NCBI GenBank assembly: GCA_020850715.1
Contig: JADZED010000024.1
Location: 1-47,604, forward strand
Length of the DNA stretch: 47,604 bases
Source of the DNA: Acidobacteriota bacterium
GTDB lineage: Bacteria; Acidobacteriota; Vicinamibacteria; Vicinamibacterales; CAVVIG01
Direction of reading: 5' to 3'
Translations under genes and position numbers: made by a program
In this document: positions 35,301-47,604 of the stretch, in pieces
How the letters are laid out: each line of letters opens with the position of its first letter
How positions within the stretch are numbered: the first letter of the stretch is position 1
Notes under the pieces: generated by a model
Databases searched by the model: none
Seen by the model: the letters and a program-made list of their open reading frames with translations, nothing else
What the model was told of the DNA's origin: nothing

Positions 35301-38300
35301 CCGCCAGCGGCAAGCTCGATCGCGCGGCGTTGCCGGACCCTTCCGAGGACGATTCGCCAGACCTCTTCGCCGCGCCTCGCAACCCGGCCGAGGCGGCGCT
35401 CGCACGCATCTGGACCGACGTCCTCGGCCGTCGGGCTGCAGTGGGGATTCACGACAACTTCTTCGAGCTGGGCGGCGACTCGATCCTGAGCATTCAGATC
35501 GTGGCCCGCGCGCGCGAGGCCGGGCTGAGCCTCAAGCCGAAGCACCTGTTCCAGCACCCGACCGTGGCCGCGCTGGCGGCGATTGTGGAGACAGCGGCCG
35601 GCGGCGCACCCGCCGGTGAGCCTGGTTCCGTGAGCGGCGAGATGCCGCTGACGCCCATCCAGCACTGGCTCCTCGACGAAGATCCGGACGAGGCGTTCCA
35701 CTTCAACCAGGCGCTGATGTTCGAGCTGCTCGAGCAGACCGACGAGCAGGCCCTCGCGCGCGCGATCGCCGAGGTCGTCGCCCGCCACGACATGCTGCGC
35801 GCGCGCTTCCGCCGGCTCAACGGCGCCTGGACGCAGGAGACGGCAACCGCGCTCGATGGCCCGCCGTTCACGCGCGTCGATCTCGGCGCGGTCGGGCGCG
35901 ATCGACAGCCTGCGGCGATGCTGGAGCACTGCGAGCGCCTGCAGCGCGGCTTCGATCTCGCGGCCGGGCCGCTCTTCCGCGCCGTGCTGTTCGATCCCGG
36001 CCCGGGCCGATCGCCGCGCCTGCTGCTGCTGGCGCATCACCTGGTCGTCGACGGCGTTTCGTGGAGGATTCTTGCGGACGACCTGTCGCGGACCTACGCA
36101 CGAATCTCCGAGGGCCGGCCCCCCGATGCGCTGCCGAGCACCTCGTCGTACGGAGCCTGGGCACGCGCGGTCGCCGAGTACGCGAACCGGATGCCGGCCG
36201 CGGAGCGGCGCTACTGGCTCGACGCCGCGGACGGCCTCCGAGCCGCCACCGCCGCGCCGACATCGGTCGCCTCGCACCCCGCCGCCGGAGCGCGGGCCCG
36301 CACGAGCGTGCGGCTCGACCGGCCGCGGACCGACGCCCTGCTGCGCGAGCTCCCGGCCGCGCTGAGCGTACGGATCGACGAGGCGCTCCTCGCGGCGGTG
36401 GCTGCCGCCTTCGGCCGCGTCGAGCGGCGCGACGACGTGTGGATCGATCTCGAAGGGCACGGCCGGAGCGGGCAGTTCGACGGCATCGACGTCTCCGGGA
36501 CGGTCGGCTGGTTCACGGCGATCTTCCCGATCAGGTTCGACGCGCGGGTGGCGCACGACATCGTCGACATGGCCAGCGGCGTGAAGCGGGCGCTGGACGC
36601 CATCCCGGACGAAGGTCTCGGTTATGGGGCGCTCCGGTATCTGGGTGCTCCCGACGTGCGCCGCCGGCTGGCGGGCGCGGGCAGCCCGGCCGTCGCGTTC
36701 AACTATCTCGGGCAGGTCGACCAGATGCTGCCCGCTGGTTCGCGGTTCAGGATTGCATCCGACCCGGTCGGATCGACCGAGAGTCCTCGCCTCCGGCGGC
36801 GGCACACGCTCGAGATCGCAGGGATCGTCAAGGACGGAGAACTGCGCGTCGACTGGATGTGGGATCCGGCTCGCCACGATCGCGCCGCGATCGACGCGCT
36901 GGTGGCGGCGTTCCGGGCCGCGCTCGACGAGCTCATTGCCAGGGGCCGGACGGCCGGCGAGACCACGCCGGCGGCGGGGATGCAGCCGGCGCAGCCGCGG
37001 GGGGCATCGGGCATCCCGGCCACGATCGCGGCGCGTTACCCGGATCTGCAGGACGCCTATCCGGTCACGCCGATGCAGCACGGCATGCTCTTCCACTCGA
37101 TGCTGCGCCCCGACGACGGGTTCTACGTGGAGCTGTTCACATGCCGGCTCCAGGGACGCCTGGAGGCGGCCTCGTTCGCCGCCGCGTGGCGGTCCGTCGT
37201 ACACCGCCACGATGTGCTGCGGAGCGTGTTCGCGTGGGAAGACGTGCCGAACCCGCTGCAGGTCGTACTGCGCTCGCTGGAGCCCGAGATTCGAATCGAG
37301 GACTGGTCCGAGGAGACCGTCGAAGCGCAGACCGGCCGGCTGCGCCGTCTGCTCGAGGCCGAGGAGCGGCAGGGCTTCGATCTCGCACGTGGACCGCTGA
37401 TGCGGCTGCGGCTGATCCGCATGGGCCCCGATCAGGCGGAATTCGTCTGGGCGTTCCACCACGCGCTGCTCGACGGATGGAGCCTCTCGATCGTCCTGCG
37501 CGAGTTCGCGGAGGCGTATGCCGCGCAGGTCGCGGGCGCACCGAAGTCATGGCCGCCGCCGCGGCCGTATCGGGACCACATCGACTGGCTGGCCCGCCAG
37601 CGACGCGATCTCGCGAGCGACTACTGGCGCTCGGCGCTCGGAGACGTGACGGCGCCGACCCCGCTCGGCATCGAGCGGACGCGGGGGGTGCATGCGTCGG
37701 CGCCAGAGACGCGCGAAGTGACGGTGCGGCTCGACGCGGCCTTCTCGGAGCATCTGGCGGCGTCGGCCCGGGCGATGCAGGTCACGACGAACACGCTCCT
37801 GCTCGGCGCGTGGGCGCTGATGCTGGGCCGCTACGGCGGGACGCGAGACGTCGTGTTCGGCACGACGGTGGCCGGGCGGCCCCCGGATCTGCCGGGCGCC
37901 GAGACGATGGTGGGCCTGTTCATCAACACCGTCCCGGTGCGGGTGCGCCTGCCGCGCCGCCTTGCCGCCGGCCTGTGGCTGCGCGATCTGCAGGCCGCGC
38001 AGGCGCAGCAGCGTGAGCACGAGCACCTCGGCCTGGTGGAGATCGCGCGCTGCAGCGCTGTGGCAGCCGACACCCCGCTGTTCGACTCGATCGTCGTCTT
38101 CGAGAACTATCCGGTCGATCGAGCCGCGGCGCACGCCGGAGAGCTGCTCGTGGCTCGCGACGCGGCGGCGCGCCATCGCTCGAACTATCCGCTGGTGCTC
38201 GTCGCCAGCCCGGGTCGCGAGCTGTCGCTGCGCATCCTCTACGATGCCGCCCGCTTCGACCCGGAGGTGGTGCTCCAGTTGCTCGGCCATGTCGAGACGC

Positions 38301-41300
38301 TCCTGAGAGGACTGGCCGGAGGGCGCGACGCCGCTCTCGACGACCTCCCGATCTACGACGATCGCGAGCGGCTCGGATTGCTCCACGACTGGAACCCGTC
38401 CGAAGAACCGAGGGCGGCGGAGGCCGGCGGCGCACATGCGGACGTCGTGTCGTGGTTCGAGCGTCAGGCCGCGTCGGCGCCCGCGGCGCCCGCCGTGCAG
38501 GGCGACGACGGCGCGCTGACCTATGGGGAGCTCGATCGGCGCGCCAACCAGCTCGCCGCCCGTCTGAGGGCGCGGGGCGTCGCCGCCGGAATGCGCGTCG
38601 GCCTCTGTCTCGAGCGATCCGCGGCGCTGGTTGTCGGGGTGCTGGGCATTCTCAAGGCGGGCGGCGCCTACGTGCCGCTCGATCCCGCCAGTCCGCCCGA
38701 GCGGTTGCGCTTCGTGCTGGCCGACGCCGGCGTGCGAATCGTGGTCACCGAGACCTCGCTTCGGCCGGCGGTCGCCTCGCCCTCGCTCGACACGTTCTGC
38801 GTCGACGCGTGCGCCGCCGAAATCGGGGCCGAGAGCGGCCGGGCCCTCGGCGTTCCGATCGAGCCCGACGCCGCGGCTTACGTGATCTACACGTCCGGCT
38901 CGACCGGCCAGCCGAAGGGCGTCGAGGTGACCCACCGCAACCTCGCGCGGCTGTTCACGCGGACCGAGCCATGGTTTGGGTTCGGGCCGCACGACGTGTG
39001 GACGCTCTTCCACTCCATCGCCTTCGACTTCTCGGTCTGGGAGCTGTGGGGCGCGCTGCTCTATGGCGGCCGGCTCGTTGTCGTGCCGCACTGGATCGCG
39101 CGCTCGCCCGAAGCGTTCCGCGCGCTGCTCTCGACCGAAGGCGTCACGGTCCTCAGCCAGACGCCCTCCGCGTTCCGGCAGCTCATCGCGGAGGATGCGC
39201 GGTCCGAGGCACCGCTGGCGCTGCGCCAGGTCGTCTTCGGAGGCGAAGCGCTCGACCCGCGGGCGCTGCAGCCCTGGGTCGAGCGGCACGGCACCGCGGC
39301 CCCCGCGCTGGTCAACATGTACGGCATCACCGAGACGACCGTGCACGTGACCTGGCGAGCGCTCACGATGGCCGACGTCATCGAAGGCAGCGGCAGCGTG
39401 ATCGGCCGGCCGATTCCCGACCTCTCGGTGTACGTGCTCGACGAGCGCGGCGACCCTGCGCCCGTCGGCGTGCCCGGCGAACTGTGGATCGGCGGGGCCG
39501 GCGTGGCGCGTGGCTATCTCGGCAGACCGCGCCTGACCGCCGAGCGTTTCGCGCCCGATCCGTTCGGCCGCGCTCCTGGAGCGCGACTCTATCGATCGGG
39601 AGATCTGGCGCGGCGGCTGCCCGACGGCGACATCGAGTACCTCGGCCGGCTCGACCAGCAGGTCAAGGTGCGCGGGTTCCGCATCGAGCTGGAGGAGATC
39701 GCCGCCGTCCTCCGCCAGCACCCCGCGGTTCGCGACGCGGTGGTGACCGCCGTCAGCCAGCAGGACGACGTGCGGCTCGTGGCCTACGCGGTGCCCGACG
39801 AGCGGCTCGCGGGCCCGGCGCGGCGCCTGATCGCGTGCGAGCGCGCGGGCCGGCTCGGCGACCGCACGTGGGCCGACCTGCCCAACGGCCTGGCGGTCGT
39901 CCAGTTGAACCGGAACGAGACCGAATTCCTGTACGAAGAGATCTTCGCCGGGGCGCGGTACTTCCGGCACGGCGTGGCCCTCGAACCGGGCGCGGTGGTC
40001 TTCGACGTCGGCGCGAACATCGGCATGTTCAGCCTGTACGTGGGCCAGACGTGTCCCGATGCGCGACTCTACGCCTTCGAGCCGATTGCGCACGTCTGCG
40101 CGCTGCTCGAGCTGAACGCGGAAATCCACGGCCTCGATCTCGAGGCGATCGCCTGCGGCGTGTCGAACGAGGAAGGCGAGGCGACGTTCACCTACTATCC
40201 GAACGTCTCGATCTTTTCCGGCAGGTTCGCGGATGCGCAGGAGGAGCGCGCGGTCGTGACGGCGTTCCTGCGCAACCAGGCGGGCGGCGCCGACTCGCCG
40301 GAACTGCTGGGCGAACTGCTCGACGATCGGCTGGCCAGCCGGCAGGTCCGCTGTCCGCTGACGACGGTGTCGTCGGCGATGCGCCGCTACGAGGTGACCG
40401 GGATCGACCTGCTCAAGATCGACGTCGAGAAGAGCGAGCTCGCGGTCCTGGAGGGCATCGACGAAGCCGACTGGCCGAAGATCCGCCAGGTGATCGTCGA
40501 GGTGCACGATCGCGACGGGCAGCTGGATCGCGTCACCCGGCTGCTGGCGCGACACGGCTTCGTGGTGGCCGTCGACCAGGACGGCGCGCTCGCGAGCACC
40601 GGGCTCTACAGCGTGTACGCCGTGCGCGAGTCCGGCAGGCCTGAGCGGTCCTCGAGCCCGCGCGGCACACGATGGGCCAGCCCGACCCGCCTGACCGCCG
40701 ATCTGCGGCAGCACGCGAGCCGCAGCCTTCCCGACTACATGATGCCCGCCTCGTTCGTGCTGCTCGACCAGCTGCCTCTGACGTCCAATGGCAAGCTGGA
40801 CCGGCGGGCGCTTCCGGCCGCGTCGCCGAGCCGCCCGGCGCCGAGGGCGCCGCGAACCGCGGTCGAGGCGCAGATCGCCGAGATCTGGCGCGACGTGCTG
40901 TCGGTCGGGCAGGTCGGCGTCGGCGATCACTTCTTCGAGCTCGGCGGCCACTCGCTGCTCGCGACCAGGACGGTCGCCCGCCTCCGCCAGGCGTTCCGGA
41001 TCGAGCTGCCGCTCGTCGCGCTGTTCGAGCAGCCGGTGCTGGAGAATCTGGCCGCCGAGATCGAGGCGCGCCGCCGTCTCGCGCGGCCCGAGGCGGGCGA
41101 ACCGCCGCTGGTGCGCGTCCCCCGCGACGGCGCGCTGGCGCTGTCGGCGGCGCAGCAGCGCCTCTGGCTGCTCGATCAGCTGGATCCCGGCGCGGCGGCC
41201 TACAACGTGCCGGCCGCGCTGTCGCTCGACGGCGATCTGAACCCCGCCGCCCTCGAGGCGGCCTTCTCGAGCGTCATCGCGCGCCACGAAATCCTGCGCA

Positions 41301-44300
41301 CCACGTTTCCGCTGGTGGACGGACGTCCGGTGCAGGTGGTGCACGACATCCCCGATCTCTCGTTTTCGCGGACCGATCTGCGGCACATGGAGCGCGCGGC
41401 GCGGCAGGCCGAGATCTCGCGGATGGTCAGGGAGGAAGCCTCCGCCGCCTTCGATCTCGCGCGCGGCCCGCTGGTCCGTGTGCGTCTCGTCCGCGGCGCC
41501 GAGCGGCAGTGGACGCTCCTGCTCACGCTGCATCACATCGTGTGCGATGCCTGGTCGCTCGACCTGTTGGTGCGCGAGCTGATGGCGTTCTACGAAGCGT
41601 CGTGCGACGGGCGCGCTCTCACGCTGGCGCCGCTGCCCGTCCAGTACGCCGACTTCGCGGCCTGGCAGCGACAGGCGCTTGGCGCTTCGGCGCTCGAGTC
41701 CGGGCTCCGGTACTGGACCCGGCAGCTCGCCGTGGCGCCGCCGCTCGATCTGCCGGCCGATCGACCGCGTCCGCCGCGGCAGAGCTTCAAGGGCTCGTAC
41801 GTGAAGCGGCGCGTGGCCGCCCCGGTCGCCGACGCGATCAAAGCGCTCGCGCGGCAGGAACAGGCGACGCTCTTCATGGCGGCGCTCGCCGCCTTCGACG
41901 TGCTGCTCGCGCGCCACTCCGGCCAGAGCGACATCGTCGTCGGCACGCCGGTCGCCGATCGCCCGCGCTCCGAGCTCGAGGGGCTCATCGGGTTCTTTTC
42001 GAACACGCTGGCACTCCGCGCCGATCTCTCCGGCGATCCGACGTTTCGCGAGACGCTCCGGCGCGTGCGGCAGGCGACGCTCGACGCCTTCGCCCATCAG
42101 CACACGCCGTTCGAGCAGGTGGTCGAGCGGGTGCAGCCGGATCGTCATCTGGACAGGCATCCGCTGTTCCAGGTGCTGTTCTCCCTCCAGCACGCCGCCG
42201 TCCAGCCGCTGGCGCTGCGCGGCCTGACGGTGCAGCCGCTCGAGAGCTCCGCCATCAACGTGAGATTCGACATCGAGCTGCACGTCGGCGAAACGCCCGA
42301 CGGCCTGGTGTTCGCGTTCTACTTCAACACCGATCTGTTCGACCGCGAGACGATCGCCCGGATGGCGGCGCAGTACGGCACGCTGCTGGCGGCAATCGCG
42401 GCCAGCCCGGACGCCGCCATCCACGATCTCGAGCTGCTGCCGCCCGACCAGACGCGCCGGCTGCAGGCGTGGAGCGGCGCGCCTCGCGCGACCGGTCTGC
42501 CGCCGGCGATTCACCAGCTCTTCGAGCAACAGGCGCAGCGGACGCCCGACGCGGTCGCCGTCGAGTTCCATGGGCTGCAACTGACCTACGCACAGCTGAA
42601 CGCGAAGGCCAATCAGCTCGCGCACTGCCTGCGCGGCCTGGGGATTGGTCCAGACGATCGCGTCGCGATCGCCGTCGAGCGCTGCCTGGGGCTCACGGTG
42701 TGCATCCTCGGCGTGTTGAAGGCCGGAGCGGCCTACGTGCCGATCGACGTCTCGTATCCGGCCGAGCGCCTCACCTACATGCTGGCCGACAGTCGCGCGA
42801 AGGCACTGGTCACGCAGGAGCACCTGCTGCCGCGGCTGGCGCCGCCCAGGCTGCGGCGCAGGAGCGGCCGGGCGCCGCAGGGCGCCACGCGCCCCGTCCT
42901 GTGCATCGACCGCGACTGGGACACCATGGCCGCGCAGGCGGAAGACGACCTCGCCCTCCCGATCTCGCCAGAGAGCCTCGCCTACGTGATCTACACGTCG
43001 GGTTCGACCGGCCGCCCCAAAGGCGTCGCGATGCCGCACCGGCCGCTCGTGAACCTCGTCGCCTGGCAGAACGACGTGTCGAAGGAGGTGGCGGCCGGCC
43101 GCACCGTCCAGTACACCTCGTTGAGCTTCGATCCCTCGTTCCTCGAGATGTTCTCGACCTGGGCGGCGGGCGGCGTGGTCGTGCTCATCGAGGAGGATCT
43201 GCGCCGCGATTTCATGGCGCTCGTGCGCTTCCTCGACGTCAACGACATCCAGCGGCTCTACATCACGCCGGCGGCGCTGCAGCAGCTCGCCGACGCCGCC
43301 GACGCCATCGGCGTCGTTCCCCGCGCGCTGCGCGAGGTGGACGCGGCCGGCGAACGGCTGGAGATCACGCCCGAGATCGTACGCTTCTTCGCCGGCACCG
43401 ACGGCGCGGTGCTCTCCAACCAGTACGGACCCGCGGAGGCGCACGTCGTCACGGCCGATCTCCTGGACGCCGCGCCCGCGAGCTGGCCGGTGTCGCCGAC
43501 CATCGGCAGCGCCCTGCCGAACACGCGGATCCATCTGCTCGACGGCGGGATGAGGCCCGTGCCAATCGGAGTGCCGGGCGAGCTGTACATCGGCGGCGAC
43601 TGCCTGGCCCGCGGCTACCTGCAGAATCCGCGACTGACGGCCGAGCGGTTCATTCCCGATCCGGCGGGCGGCGAACCGGGCGGACGGCTCTATCGGACGG
43701 GTGACATCGCGCGGTTCCGCGCCGACGGCCGGATCGAGTACTTCGGACGCCGCGATCACCAGGTGAAGCTTCGCGGCTACCGGGTGGAGCTCGGTGAGAT
43801 CGAGGCCGTGCTGGCGCAGCACCCCAACGTGCTCCATGCGGCCGCCGCCGTCCGCGAGCTCGGCCGCGGCGGCCGGCAGCTGGTCGCCTACGTCGTGCTC
43901 CGCGGCGATCGGCCCCCGAAGTCCGCTCAACTGCGCGCTCACCTCGCCCGCCAGTTGCCCGAGTACATGGTCCCGGCCGTGATCGACGTCATCGAGCGGC
44001 TGCCGATGACGCCGAGCGGCAAGCTGGATCGCGCCGCGCTGCCCGCCGTGGCCGGCGGCGAGGCGGTGGAGGACGCCTACGTGGCGCCGAGCAACGAGTT
44101 CGAGCTCAGGCTCGCGGCGATCTGGGCCGACAGCCTCGGCATCGAGCGCGTCGGCACGCACGACAACTTCTTCGCCGCCGGCGGCCATTCGTTGCTGGCC
44201 GCCAAGGTGATGTCGCGGGTGTGGCGGGAATTCGGGGTCGAGCTGCCGATGCGGACCCTCTTCGAAGGGCCGACCGTCGCGGCCCTGGCCGATCGCCTGC

Positions 44301-44376
44301 AGACGGCGTTGTGGCTCGCCGGTTCCCCGGCCGACCGCGCGGCCGCGGCGGCCGGCGATCGCGAAGAAGGGCGTCT

Positions 44377-44380
<4 letters not shown>
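32375..44380 (+). CDS. NRPS, three modules: C-A-PCP-E-C-A(MT)-PCP-C-A-PCP
   Basis: A 4001-residue synthetase, the largest gene here. Module 1: C (HHIVTDGWS from H174), A with D688 and code DALWLGGTFK (Val), PCP S1036, E domain (HHLVVDGVSWRIL from H1221, EGHGR, TVGWFT, FNYLGQ), giving D-Val. Module 2: DCL-type C (PVTPMQHGML; HHALLDGWS from H1695), A with D2218 and code DFWSVGMVHK (Thr), interrupted between cores A8 and A9 by a roughly 270-residue FkbM-type methyltransferase (about 2482-2752; FDVGANIGMFS at D2544, LLKIDVEKSELAVLEGI), then A10 lysine K2807 and PCP S2860. Module 3: C with HHIVCDAWS from H3053 (Gly to Ala in HHxxxDG), A with D3586 and code read as DPLYDAQVVK, proline-like but with Asp3656 at the 299 position, PCP S3939. 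The C-terminus ends EEGRL and overlaps the next start by GTGA. The ATG at 32375 was chosen because the lead-in helix begins there; no strong ribosome site is visible. Confidence 0.96.

Positions 44381-47604
<3,224 letters not shown>

Overview
This is a 47.6 kb piece of a very GC-rich bacterial chromosome, almost wholly occupied by one hybrid non-ribosomal peptide / polyketide (NRPS-PKS) gene cluster. Both ends are cut inside assembly-line genes, so the cluster is larger than the window. No taxonomic marker gene is present. The base composition, Sec-type signal peptides and CSLREA/beta-helix secreted proteins would fit a high-GC soil bacterium such as an acidobacterium or myxobacterium, but this is only an impression.

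Layout, left to right. (1) 3-14364, plus strand: three translationally coupled genes (4-nt ATGA overlaps) encoding [..AT-KR-ACP] / [C-A-PCP-E-C-A-PCP] / [C-A-PCP]. (2) 14624-17904, plus strand: a family-2 glycosyltransferase with a damaged DxD motif, preceded by a perfect 20-bp palindrome, then a B12-binding-type radical SAM enzyme of the kind that modifies RiPPs. (3) 24015-18191, minus strand: a SAM methyltransferase and three secreted proteins, two of them parallel beta-helix proteins. (4) 24363-47604, plus strand: [C-A-PCP-KS-AT-KR-ACP] / [C-A-PCP-E-C-A(methyltransferase insertion)-PCP-C-A-PCP] / [docking-C-A-PCP.., cut by the window end].

How they work together. Binding-pocket residues, aligned by eye to GrsA, give these substrate guesses: line 1, malonate (ketoreduced), D-Val, an acidic residue with a side-chain-activation code (DPRNFVLQSK, aminoadipate or iso-Glu like), Leu; line 2, Ile/Val, malonate (ketoreduced, giving a statine/isostatine-type unit), D-Val, Thr carrying an embedded FkbM-type methyltransferase (probably O-methyl-Thr), an unassigned residue with a proline-like but Asp-containing pocket, Leu. 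The two halves repeat the order KR-bearing PKS module, D-Val, X, (Y), Leu, so they look like copies of one ancestral line. They could form one long chain (gene 3 to gene 10) or make two related products. No thioesterase, reductase, transporter, regulator or MbtH gene is visible, so release and export lie outside the window or use something unrecognised.

The most unusual points are the interrupted Thr adenylation domain, the side-chain-activating A domain, the RiPP-type radical SAM enzyme inside an NRPS cluster, the doubled assembly line, and the palindrome in front of the tailoring genes.
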